A DNA stretch of 35,275 nt, taken from CAYWKU01 sp964459325. GTDB lineage: Bacteria > RBG-13-61-14 > CAYWKU01. This document shows, piece by piece, positions 8,027 through 14,752 of this stretch (the first letter of the stretch is position 1; the number at the start of each line of letters is the position of its first letter). The notes under the pieces were generated by a model. That model was not told the origin of the DNA, made no database searches, and worked only from the letters and a program-made list of their open reading frames with translations. The stretch lies in NCBI GenBank assembly GCA_964459325.1, contig CAYWKU010000035.1, positions 1-35,275 on the forward strand, read 5' to 3'. Position numbers and translations under genes: made by a program.

Positions 8027-8097
8027 TCGGGGATAGTTCAACGGCAGAACGCTGGGTTCTGGCCCCAGTAATCCAGGTTCGAATCCTGGTCCCCGAG
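8027..8097 (+). tRNA. tRNA-Gln (CTG)
   Basis: A full cloverleaf. The acceptor stem pairs 8027-8033 with 8090-8096 (TCGGGGA/TCCCCGA), and the D stem is GTTC/GAAC. The anticodon stem CTGGG/CCCAG holds loop TTCTGGC with anticodon CTG at 8059-8061. The T arm is CCAGG-TTCGAAT-CCTGG, and the discriminator is G. CCA is not encoded. It lies in one transcription unit with tRNA-Glu. Confidence 0.95.
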
Positions 8098-8150
8098 TTG
8101 GTTTCGCCGGCTTCAGGATAATCGCCCCGTTGTAGGGCGTTATATGTTGT

Positions 8151-8223
8151 GGTCCCATCGTCTAGCGGTCTAGGATATCGGCCTCTCACGCCGAAGACAC
8201 GGGTTCGATTCCCGTTGGGACCA
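8151..8223 (+). tRNA. tRNA-Glu (CTC)
   Basis: A full cloverleaf. The acceptor stem pairs 8151-8157 with 8216-8222 (GGTCCCA/TGGGACC). The anticodon stem TCGGC/GCCGA holds loop CTCTCAC with anticodon CTC at 8185-8187. The T loop is TTCGATT and the discriminator is A8223. CCA is not encoded. It lies 53 bp after tRNA-Gln. Confidence 0.95.
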
Positions 8224-8253
8224 TTGGAGAAAATCAAATAGAAACGGTTGGTT

Positions 8254-8280
8254 GGCCGTCCAAGGGGGCGGTCATTTTTT
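8254..8280 (+). terminator. intrinsic terminator of the tRNA unit
   Basis: GGCCGTCC (8254-8261), loop AAGG and GGGCGGTC (8266-8273) give an 8-bp stem with two G-T wobbles. It is followed by A and six T. The position 30 bp after tRNA-Glu fits. Confidence 0.75.
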
Positions 8281-8296
8281 ATAGCGCCAAATTCTG

Positions 8297-8316
8297 TGGC
8301 CAAAATATGGCCAAAA
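8297..8316. repeat. TGGCCAAAA tandem direct repeat after the tRNAs
   Basis: TGGCCAAAA occurs at 8297-8305 and 8308-8316 in an AT-rich stretch 75 bp past tRNA-Glu. Short tandem direct repeats next to tRNA 3' ends are seen at integrase arm sites, but no integrase gene and no repeated tRNA 3' end are present in the window. Confidence 0.3.
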
Positions 8317-8355
8317 AATTTTAAAAATTGATAAAAAATAACAGAGTCGGCCCTA

Positions 8356-8396
8356 CGGAGCCGTCAGGCTCGCTCCGAGGCAGCTCCAATTTTTTT
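8356..8396 (+). terminator. hairpin followed by a T tract
   Basis: CGGAGC (8356-8361) pairs with GCTCCG (8372-8377), and seven T lie at 8390-8396. The gap between stem and T tract is 12 nt, so it is a weak terminator candidate. The surrounding stretch 8281-8654 has no gene, only repeats. Confidence 0.3.
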
Positions 8397-8403
8397 CTGG
8401 CAA

Positions 8404-8430
8404 GGGCGACAGGAGTGTCGCCCCTACCAT
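8404..8430. repeat. dispersed palindromic repeat, copy B
   Basis: GGGCGACA-GGAG-TGTCGCCC followed by CTACCAT. It has the same loop and tail as copy A at 11-37 but a different, compensating stem. No other copy was seen in the window. Confidence 0.6.
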
Positions 8431-8654
8431 TCAGATTTGTAATGTCCGGGCTACCCAAAGGTTTGATTAGATTTTGCCCTGGGCTTTGAGGGCGCCACGG
8501 CGATTTCGATGAACAGGTTTATCCGGTGGCTTGTGGGCGAATGTGAATCTTTCCGGGAATCAATTCCGGGGTTTCTATGATACCAAGGAAACCCAGGGTT
8601 TTAACCCGGGTTTGCCAGTTTGTGTTATAATGGCCCGAATAAAGAGGCGCATTC

Positions 8655-9518
8655 GTGGTGACTTTCAATGATAAAATCGCCATCGTAACCGGCGGGGCCT
8701 CGGGAATCGGGCGCGCCCTGGTTGAGGAGCTGGCGAGGCGGGGCGCTAAGGTCATCATCGCCGACATCCGGGGCGAGTTGGCCCGCGAGGTCGCTCACAA
8801 CGTAACCGGGGCCGGCGGTAAGGCCAAAGCGGTCAACCTGGACGTAACCGATTACGAAGCGGTAAAGAAACTGGTCGAGGACACCGCGGCGGATTATGGC
8901 CGACTGGACTACATGTTCAACAACGCGGGAGTGGCAGTATTCGCAGAGGCCCGGGACGCCGTCTACGAAGATTGGAAGAAGGTCATTGACGTAAATTTAT
9001 TCGGGCCGGTCAACGGCTCCGTCGCCGCTTATGCGGTCATGGTAAGACAGGGCTTCGGGCACATAATAAACACCGCCTCGTTGGCCGGATTGATGCCCGC
9101 CACTCACCTGTCCTGGTACGTCACCAGCAAGCACGGCGTTGTCGGGCTTTCTTATGCGCTGCGGCTGGAAGGCGCCGCTCTGGGCGTTAAGGTCAGCGTG
9201 GTATGCCCCGGACTTATCAAAACTCACATGTACTACAGCGCCACGATTAAAATGAATCAGGAAAAATTACTCGAGCGGGTTCCCGAAGGCATGCCCTGCG
9301 GTAAATGCGCCCGCGTAATTTTGAAAGGTGTCGAGCGAAACAAAGCCACCATCGTTGTGGGCGTTCCGGCGAAAATAGCGTACATACTATACCGGATAAG
9401 CCCCGGCATGATGCTCCGGCTGGGAGTGAAGGTCATGAAATGGGCACGTAAGGAATTCCGCGATGAAGGACGTAGTACCCCGCTGGGTGGCCCACCCACT
9501 GAAAGTGGGTGGGTTTAG
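8655..9518 (+). CDS. short-chain dehydrogenase/reductase
   Basis: A classical SDR of 287 aa with a Rossmann fold. Cofactor motif TGGASGIG lies at residues 12-19 and D37 ends beta-2, which favours NAD(H). NNAG is at 89-92, the catalytic Ser142 lies in NTASLAG, and Tyr155/Lys159 form YVTSK. PGLIKTHMY follows the PG motif. It starts with GTG (8655 or 8658) after an AGAGG site. The substrate is not predictable; a hydrophobic C-terminal part suggests a lipid or other apolar substrate, which is inference. The last about 12 codons are encoded inside a hairpin repeat (9485-9612), so the natural C-terminus appears to have been replaced when the repeat arrived. Confidence 0.9.
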   Translation: MVTFNDKIAIVTGGASGIGRALVEELARRGAKVIIADIRGELAREVAHNVTGAGGKAKAVNLDVTDYEAVKKLVEDTAADYGRLDYMFNNAGVAVFAEARDAVYEDWKKVIDVNLFGPVNGSVAAYAVMVRQGFGHIINTASLAGLMPATHLSWYVTSKHGVVGLSYALRLEGAALGVKVSVVCPGLIKTHMYYSATIKMNQEKLLERVPEGMPCGKCARVILKGVERNKATIVVGVPAKIAYILYRISPGMMLRLGVKVMKWARKEFRDEGRSTPLGGPPTESGWV

Positions 9519-9612
9519 GGGGAAAATAACCTCAGACCGGCACATAATTAACTTGTTCACTTCCCCGCTCGTCCGAGGTTCACCCATCCATCTAACGATG
9601 GATGGGCCACCC
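9485..9612. mobile_element. 128-bp hairpin-ended repeat with terminal inverted repeats
   Basis: The ends GGGTGGCCCA (9485-9494) and TGGGCCACCC (9603-9612) are perfect inverted repeats. Each end also forms its own hairpin: 9491-9499 with 9505-9513 (loop TGAAA), and 9583-9592 with 9597-9606 (loop TAAC). No protein is encoded. The layout fits a MITE- or REP-doublet-like non-autonomous element that landed in the 3' end of the SDR gene. No target-site duplication is evident. Confidence 0.55.
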
Positions 9613-9680
9613 GCCATTTTGCGGTAGGTATGACATCCCGACCGCCTTTTGGAATATTTTTAAAAATTTTGTGCGCTCCC

Positions 9681-9708
9681 TTGCATATTTCTGAAAAAGT
9701 AGTATCAT
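9681..9708 (+). promoter_or_regulatory. promoter of RRM gene 1
   Basis: TTGCAT (9681-9686), a 16-bp spacer and TATCAT (9703-9708). The same promoter type is found at the same place before the paralogue at 11883. The predicted start is near 9715, where the conserved leader begins. Confidence 0.6.
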
Positions 9709-9714
9709 TAGAAA

Positions 9715-9868
9715 CATCTGCGATGAGCAGTCTCTATATTTAGTCCGCTCGACAAACTCGCCTATTGCTCGAGGAACCGGCCCACAGGGGCAAAACACTG
9801 TCGAACAGATTACGGAAAAATTGGCGAATATCCGGCTCTTTTGTTCGAAATAACACAAGGAGAGAAGA
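9715..9868 (+). promoter_or_regulatory. conserved structured 5' leader of RRM gene 1
   Basis: About 154 nt of untranslated leader, strongly conserved with the leader at 11917-12073; the first 64 nt differ at only three positions. A short hairpin CTGC-GATGA-GCAG opens it. Possible nested pairing: 9749-9756 with 9840-9848 (TCGACAAA with TTTG-T-TCGA), 9758-9762 with 9823-9827 (TCGCC/GGCGA), and an inner hairpin GCCC-ACAG-GGGC (9780-9791). The outer helix ends 8 nt before the AAGGAG ribosome site, so it could affect translation. I do not recognise it as a named RNA family. Confidence 0.6.
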
Positions 9869-10153
9869 ATGAATATTTATGTAGGAAACATGTCGTACGA
9901 AATAACGGACGATAATCTGCGTGAGGCCTTCGAGGTTTACGGAGAAGTGGATTCGGCCAACGTCATCAAGGACAAGTACAGCGGTCAATCCAAGGGCTTC
10001 GGCTTCGTGGAGATGCCCGATGACCAGGCGGCCAATGCCGCCATGGAGGCTCTTAACGAGACGGAGATGAAGGGCCGCACCGTTAAGGTGAACAAGGCCA
10101 AGCCGCGCACCGACAACCGAGGCGGAGGCGGCGGACGCGGACGTCGCTACTAA
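9869..10153 (+). CDS. RRM RNA-binding protein 1
   Basis: A single RNA-recognition-motif protein of 94 aa, of the small glycine-tailed type found in many bacteria. RNP2 is IYVGNM (3-8) and RNP1 is KGFGFVEM (about 42-49). The C-terminal 15 residues are basic and glycine-rich (GGGGGRGRRY). Such proteins bind single-stranded RNA and are often cold- or stress-induced; the exact target is unknown. A good AAGGAG site lies 6 nt before the ATG. It has its own promoter, leader and terminator, so it is a monocistronic unit. A paralogue with roughly ten substitutions in the RRM core lies at 12074. Confidence 0.93.
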   Translation: MNIYVGNMSYEITDDNLREAFEVYGEVDSANVIKDKYSGQSKGFGFVEMPDDQAANAAMEALNETEMKGRTVKVNKAKPRTDNRGGGGGRGRRY

Positions 10154-10176
10154 AACGGGTTGAGTTAACAATCCGA

Positions 10177-10212
10177 GGCCCCTCCCGGAGATTGCCGGGC
10201 GGGGCCTTTTTT
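10177..10212 (+). terminator. intrinsic terminator of RRM gene 1
   Basis: GGCCCCTCCCGG pairs with CCGGGCGGGGCC (one bulged base) and is followed by six T. The rest of the gap to 10467 shows only an AT-rich stretch and a GGAGGA ribosome site for the next gene. Confidence 0.85.
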
Positions 10213-10467
10213 CTTTCATGGCCGGAAAATAAATCGGCGCGGACGAACCCGCCGTGGCCTTCGGAAACGTGTTGGTGAACTGAATTGACAGGTTCATACC
10301 GAATTGTTGAAAAACACGCCATGAAATTGTACACTTAAATAACCCTTGCATCCGGTCGACACCCTTTACAGTGAAAATTATCCGGCTGAAGAGGAAAAAG
10401 CGAAAAAGCACGGCTTCAGTTCGCATATTTGACGTTAAAGTCATGAATAAATAATCACGGAGGAAAA

Positions 10468-11643
10468 ATGAAAGCGGAACGATTGAATCTGGTAACCGGA
10501 GCGTGCGGCTTCACCGGGTCGCGCCTGGTGAAGAGATTGTTGGAGGACAGGCAGAAGGTTATCGCCACCGATTTGGAAGGGGCGTTCGAGCACCCGAAAA
10601 ACAGGACGATATTCAAAAACCTGGGCATCGATTTTTCCCACGAGAATTGCCAGGTTATTCCGTCGGACCTGACGGATAAGGAAAGTTTGCGGGAGTTATT
10701 CAAGCAGCCGGTAACTCACGTATTCCATACGGCTTCTCTGTACGACTATTCGGCGGGTATGGACATTTTAAGGAAGATAAACATCGACGGTTTTTACAAC
10801 CTGGCCGATGTTGCCATCGAGCGGGAGGGGCTGAAGCGGTTCATTCATTGGAGCACGTGCGGGGTTTTTGGAAAGCCTTACACTGCCAAACAGGGCAAGA
10901 AATGCAACATACCCTTTGCGGAAGATTATACTTCTTCGCCCAAGAACACCCCGTTTGAGCAGGACGGGCCGGACGGCACTCACATCGTCAACGATTACTC
11001 CGTCACCAAGTGGAAACAGGAGCAGATAGCGTGGAAATATCACCGGGAAAAGGGGTTGCCGCTGACCGTGGTCCGGCCCGCTCCGCTTTACGGCCCGGGA
11101 AGCGATTACGGCCACGGCGGAATACTGATTACCATAAACAAGGGTCTTCTGCCCGCGATTCCGAAGGATTCCAGGAATTACATAACCACATCGCTGCACG
11201 TGGAAGACATGGTCGGCTTTGCCATGTACATCGCCGATAAGGATTTCGCGCTGGGTGAGGATTACAACATAACGGACGACAGCGTAATTTCCTACAGCGA
11301 ATTCATCAGATACCTGGCCCTGCTGGTGGGGCGAAGGATGTACGAAATTCCCTTCATCAACCTGGCCCTGATGCGGCCCCTGATGATTTACGCCGCCAAA
11401 GCGTGGCTTTGGCTGGAGCAGAAGTGGGGCGTGCCGCGAGTGAGGGTTTTCGAGGTCGGCTCGGCGACTTACATGTCCTCCAGCTACTGGATATCCAATA
11501 AAAAGAGCAAGGAGGCCGGGTACCGCTACCGCTACCCCGACGTAAGAGAAGGGATGCGCGACACCATAGACTGGTTCCGCCGGGTAGGATGGCTCGATAA
11601 ATCCTACAATCCGAAGGCCGCCTGGCACGAGTACATGGACTGA
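10468..11643 (+). CDS. NAD(P)-dependent epimerase/dehydratase (extended SDR)
   Basis: 391 aa, extended SDR fold. The cofactor-binding loop is TGACGFTGSRL (about 10-20) and the active-site pair Y177/K181 lies in YSVTK. HWSTCGVFG supplies the Ser/Thr. VVRPAPLYGPGS is the substrate-side motif of sugar epimerases and 3-beta-HSD-like enzymes. The C-terminal third has hydrophobic stretches (about residues 290-315), which may associate with membranes and fit a steroid- or lipid-like 3-beta-HSD relative. The substrate is unknown. It begins after a perfect GGAGG-type site and lies alone between two RRM units. The 239 bp after it hold only a small GAAGC-CGGG-GCTTC hairpin (11642-11655). Confidence 0.85.
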   Translation: MKAERLNLVTGACGFTGSRLVKRLLEDRQKVIATDLEGAFEHPKNRTIFKNLGIDFSHENCQVIPSDLTDKESLRELFKQPVTHVFHTASLYDYSAGMDILRKINIDGFYNLADVAIEREGLKRFIHWSTCGVFGKPYTAKQGKKCNIPFAEDYTSSPKNTPFEQDGPDGTHIVNDYSVTKWKQEQIAWKYHREKGLPLTVVRPAPLYGPGSDYGHGGILITINKGLLPAIPKDSRNYITTSLHVEDMVGFAMYIADKDFALGEDYNITDDSVISYSEFIRYLALLVGRRMYEIPFINLALMRPLMIYAAKAWLWLEQKWGVPRVRVFEVGSATYMSSSYWISNKKSKEAGYRYRYPDVREGMRDTIDWFRRVGWLDKSYNPKAAWHEYMD

Positions 11644-11882
11644 AGCCGGGGCTTCGCGCTGTGCATAAAAAATACGGCTCCCTGCTAAATCTGGGGACAA
11701 TACGGGTTTTTGCCTCCAGTCGAGCTGTATGCCAATTTTCCTGCATCGACAGAAGAAGGCTGCCCTTAGATTTCCCCTACTTGGTTTTGCCGTGTAGCAG
11801 GGCCGGCTGAATACCGTGTCAAGTAATAAGAGTTTAATTTTTAACCGTGAGGGGGGATGTTGAAAAAGTTGGCGCCCGCCCC

Positions 11883-11911
11883 TTGCGTGTATCAAAAAAA
11901 AAGTATATCAT
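11883..11911 (+). promoter_or_regulatory. promoter of RRM gene 2
   Basis: TTGCGT (11883-11888), a 17-bp spacer and TATCAT (11906-11911), equivalent to the promoter at 9681-9708. Confidence 0.6.
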
Positions 11912-11916
11912 TAAGG

Positions 11917-12073
11917 CATCTGCTATGAGCAGTCTCTATATTTAGTCCGCTCGACAAACTCGCCTTTTGATCGAGGAACCCGCCCTTTCGGGCAGAACAC
12001 TATCGAACGGCTCTCGGAATAAAAATTGGCGAATATCCGGCGCTTTTGTTCGAAATAACCCAAGGAGAAAAGG
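11917..12073 (+). promoter_or_regulatory. conserved structured 5' leader of RRM gene 2
   Basis: About 157 nt, homologous over its length to 9715-9868. The pairing scheme is kept: 11951-11958 with 12045-12053, 11960-11964 with 12028-12032, and the inner hairpin GCCC-TTTC-GGGC (11982-11993). The inner loop sequence differs completely from copy 1 while the stem is unchanged, which supports the hairpin. The AAGGAG ribosome site lies just after the outer helix. Confidence 0.6.
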
Positions 12074-12364
12074 ATGAATATCTACGTAGGAAACATGTCG
12101 TACGACATAACCGATGACGATCTGCGCCAGGCCTTCGAGGCTTACGGCGAGGTTGACTCGGCAAACGTCATCAAGGACAAGTACAGCGGCAAATCCAAGG
12201 GCTTCGGCTTCGTGGAGATGCCGGACGACGAGGCCGCTCAGGCCGCCATGGACGCCCTTAACGAGACGGAGATGAAAGGCCGTACCGTTAAGGTGAACAA
12301 GGCCAAACCGCGCACCGACCGCCGGGACAACAGGGGCGGTGGCGGACGAGGCCCTCGCTACTAA
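12074..12364 (+). CDS. RRM RNA-binding protein 2
   Basis: 96 aa, paralogue of the protein at 9869. RNP2 IYVGNM and RNP1 KGFGFVEM are identical. Changes are conservative (for example E11 to D, V23 to A), and the basic Gly-rich tail differs slightly (RRDNRGGGGRGPRY). Retention of both genes with both leaders suggests dosage or conditional expression rather than new specificity. It is monocistronic, with its own promoter and terminator. Confidence 0.93.
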   Translation: MNIYVGNMSYDITDDDLRQAFEAYGEVDSANVIKDKYSGKSKGFGFVEMPDDEAAQAAMDALNETEMKGRTVKVNKAKPRTDRRDNRGGGGRGPRY

Positions 12365-12387
12365 ACGTGGCTCAGGTTTTTAATCGC

Positions 12388-12428
12388 GGCCCTTCCCGAA
12401 GGTCTATCATCGGGAAGGGCCTTTTTTT
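12388..12428 (+). terminator. intrinsic terminator of RRM gene 2
   Basis: GGCCCTTCCCGA (12388-12399) pairs perfectly with TCGGGAAGGGCC (12410-12421) and is followed by seven T. It is analogous to, but not a copy of, the terminator of gene 1. Confidence 0.9.
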
Positions 12429-12485
12429 ATGTGAATTGTATCGAGCAATTTTATAACAGAAGATCTGTGGTGTGTGATATTATTT

Positions 12486-13241
12486 TCACGTCACCTCCAT
12501 GCCATTTTCCTCGAGATATTTTTTCAGCTCCGGGATTTTTATCAAGCCGAAGTGAAACACGGAGGCGGCGAGCAGTATTTGGGCGCCGGCCCGGGCGGCT
12601 TCGACGAAATGTTCCACTTCCCCCGCGCCTCCCGATGCCACTACGGGCGCGCTGGTTGATTCCACCGTCTTTTGTATCAACGGTATATCGAACCCGGTTC
12701 GGGCGCCGTCGGTGGCTTTGCTGGTGGGCAGTATGCATCCCGCTCCCATGCCGGCCACCTTTTTGACCCACTCGATAGCATCGGCGTCGGTGGGTGTCCT
12801 GCCGCCATCTATGTATACCTCGTAGCCCGAAGGCAGGCTGTCGTTTCTGTCCACATCTATGGCCACGGTGACTTTTTCCGGGCCGAATTCCTTGACCATT
12901 TGCTCGATTACCTGAGGGTTCCGGAAGGCGGCGCTGGAGGTGGATACCTTGTCCGCCCCGGCTTCCAGGACGGCGGCGGCGGTTTTAACGTCCTTTATTC
13001 CGCCGCCCACCGTAAAGGGAATAGTGGTGACCCCGGCCACCTTACTCACCACCTCCAGCATGGTGTCCCGGTGTTCCACGGTGGCCGTGATGTCCAACAG
13101 GGCCAACTCGTCCGCCCCTTCTGCGCAATAGGCCTTCGCGCATTCCACCGGGTCACCCGCGTCGCGGATGTCCACGAAATGCACGCCTTTTACCACTCTT
13201 CCGTTCTGCATGTCCAGGCAGGGCATGATTTTTACCGACAT
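12486..13241 (-). CDS. hisF: imidazole glycerol phosphate synthase cyclase subunit HisF
   Basis: A (beta/alpha)8 barrel of 251 aa that, with the HisH glutaminase, makes imidazole glycerol phosphate and AICAR in histidine synthesis. Catalytic Asp10 (PCLD) and Asp129 (VAIDVDRN) are present, as are the phosphate-binding loops (TVGGGI, ASGGAG, AASVFHF). The ammonia-gate positions known from Thermotoga HisF are partly changed: Glu46 and Lys99 equivalents are kept, Arg5 is Lys4, and the Glu167 equivalent is Cys169 in GAGCILPTS. No other his gene is near, so it is an orphan. A GAGGAGG ribosome site precedes the start. Confidence 0.95.
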   Translation of the reverse strand: MSVKIMPCLDMQNGRVVKGVHFVDIRDAGDPVECAKAYCAEGADELALLDITATVEHRDTMLEVVSKVAGVTTIPFTVGGGIKDVKTAAAVLEAGADKVSTSSAAFRNPQVIEQMVKEFGPEKVTVAIDVDRNDSLPSGYEVYIDGGRTPTDADAIEWVKKVAGMGAGCILPTSKATDGARTGFDIPLIQKTVESTSAPVVASGGAGEVEHFVEAARAGAQILLAASVFHFGLIKIPELKKYLEENGMEVT

Positions 13242-13279
13242 ATACAGGCCTCCTCTGTATTAAAAGTTTACAGGACCGA

Positions 13280-13307
13280 TTCACTTGAATTGAAATATTC
13301 CTATAAT
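13280..13307 (+). promoter_or_regulatory. promoter of the PAS/sigma-54 activator gene
   Basis: A perfect -10 TATAAT (13302-13307) with a weak -35 TTCACT (13280-13285) and a 16-bp spacer, in the 83-bp gap between divergent hisF and the activator gene. Confidence 0.45.
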
Positions 13308-13324
13308 TTTTTAACATAATACCT

Positions 13325-14716
13325 ATGAAAAAGTTCCTGCGCAATAAAGGGAAGCTATGCTTGGACAATCTGTCACCCGAGAGATTTGAAATCGTCATAA
13401 ACAGCATAGCGGACGGTGTATTCACCGTTGACCGGGATTTCCGTATAAACTGCTTCAACCGGGCGGCTTCCGAAATAACCGGGGTTTCCAGGGAAGAGGC
13501 GATAGGTCGGCATTGTTACGAAGTGCTCAAAGCCAATATCTGCGATACCGCGTGTGCGCTAAAATACACCATGGAAACAGAAAAACCGTTGGTGGATTTG
13601 GCGATAACCATCCGGAACACAAAGGGAGAAACGGTTCCGGCGAGTGTTTCCTCATCCCTTATCCGCGATGAGAATGGTAATATTCTGGGAGCGGTTGAAA
13701 GCTTCAGGGACCTTACGGTGGTGGAAGAATTGAGAAGGAAGCTCAAAAACGAATATTCGTTTCAGGATATTACGTCAAAAAGTCCCAAGATGAAGAAAAT
13801 ATTCGACGTGCTTCCATCCGTTGCCCGTAGCGATTCAACGGTCCTGATAACCGGAGAATCCGGTACGGGCAAGGAACTTATGGCAAAGGCGATTCACAAT
13901 CTGAGTCTGCGGCGGGGGAATCCACTGGTAACGCTCAACTGCTCCGCCTTGCCCGACAGTTTGCTTGAATCGGAATTATTCGGCTACGAAAAAGGCGCAT
14001 TCACGGACGCGGTAAAAGACAAGCCGGGCCGCTTTGCGCTTGCGGAAAAAGGTTCACTTTTTCTGGACGAAATCGGTGACATCTCTCCCCGTATGCAGGC
14101 GAAAATATTGCGAGTTCTCGAAGACCGCATCTATGAGCCCCTCGGAAGCACCAAATCGTTCAAAGCCGATATAAGGTTTATAGCGGCTACCAACCATGAT
14201 ATCGAAAAATTGGCCAAAGAAGGGAAATTCCGGGAAGATCTCTACTACCGGATAAATGTTATAAAGATTGATATTCCACCACTGCGCGAGCGTAAGGAGG
14301 ATATACCGCTGTTGGCCGACCGGTTTATTCATAACAACAACATAACTTCCGGCAAAGATATAACCGGCATTTCCAGGGAAGCGATGTCGATTCTCATGAA
14401 TCACGATTATCCGGGAAACGTGCGCGAGCTGGAAAACATCTTGGAACATGCATGTGTGCTCTGCCCGGTGGGTGAGATTCTTCTGGATTATCTTCCCAAT
14501 CACCTCTTAAATCGGGAATCTTCTCATGGTGACCATGGAAGCGAGGCGCTGCAAGAGGAGTCCGCTTCGAGCATGGGGGAGATGGAGGCCAGGCTTATCA
14601 AGAAAGCTCTCCGGGAAAACGAGGGAAACCGAGCAAGGGCGGCCAGGCAACTGGGTATACACAAAACCACTCTTTACCGTAAGATGAAAAAACTGGAAAT
14701 TACCTCCCCTTATTGA
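13325..14716 (+). CDS. PAS-domain sigma-54-dependent transcriptional activator
   Basis: 463 aa. A PAS sensor spans about 18-130, then an AAA+ domain with Walker A GESGTGKE (177-184), the sigma-54 contact loop GAFTDA (224-229), Walker B SLFLDEIGD (244-252) and arginine-finger region LRERKEDIP. A Fis-type helix-turn-helix lies at the end (about 435-460, RAARQLGIHKTTLYRKMKKL). The PAS domain carries C64, C73 and C77 in a C-x8-C-x3-C pattern, suggesting redox or metal sensing. There is no receiver domain, so it senses directly. The usual GAFTGA loop is GAFTDA, a natural variant that I believe recurs in PAS-linked activators of this type. Its target operon is not evident; no clear -24/-12 promoter was found in the window. 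The ribosome site is poor. Confidence 0.93.
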   Translation: MKKFLRNKGKLCLDNLSPERFEIVINSIADGVFTVDRDFRINCFNRAASEITGVSREEAIGRHCYEVLKANICDTACALKYTMETEKPLVDLAITIRNTKGETVPASVSSSLIRDENGNILGAVESFRDLTVVEELRRKLKNEYSFQDITSKSPKMKKIFDVLPSVARSDSTVLITGESGTGKELMAKAIHNLSLRRGNPLVTLNCSALPDSLLESELFGYEKGAFTDAVKDKPGRFALAEKGSLFLDEIGDISPRMQAKILRVLEDRIYEPLGSTKSFKADIRFIAATNHDIEKLAKEGKFREDLYYRINVIKIDIPPLRERKEDIPLLADRFIHNNNITSGKDITGISREAMSILMNHDYPGNVRELENILEHACVLCPVGEILLDYLPNHLLNRESSHGDHGSEALQEESASSMGEMEARLIKKALRENEGNRARAARQLGIHKTTLYRKMKKLEITSPY

Positions 14717-14735
14717 AGTACATCGAATCGAGGAA

Positions 14736-14752
14736 AAGCAAGTCTCTTGCTT
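14736..14752. terminator. hairpin between convergent genes
   Basis: AAGCAAG-TCT-CTTGCTT is a perfect 7-bp stem. Read on the minus strand it is followed by TTTTCC, so it may end the methyltransferase transcript. It overlaps that gene's stop codon. Confidence 0.45.

Noticed and set aside
8016..8303. 95-aa minus-strand ORF containing GNRTRVFGVRGRYPRPLDD
   Set aside because: It is the antisense reading of the two tRNA genes, a well-known source of false proteins.
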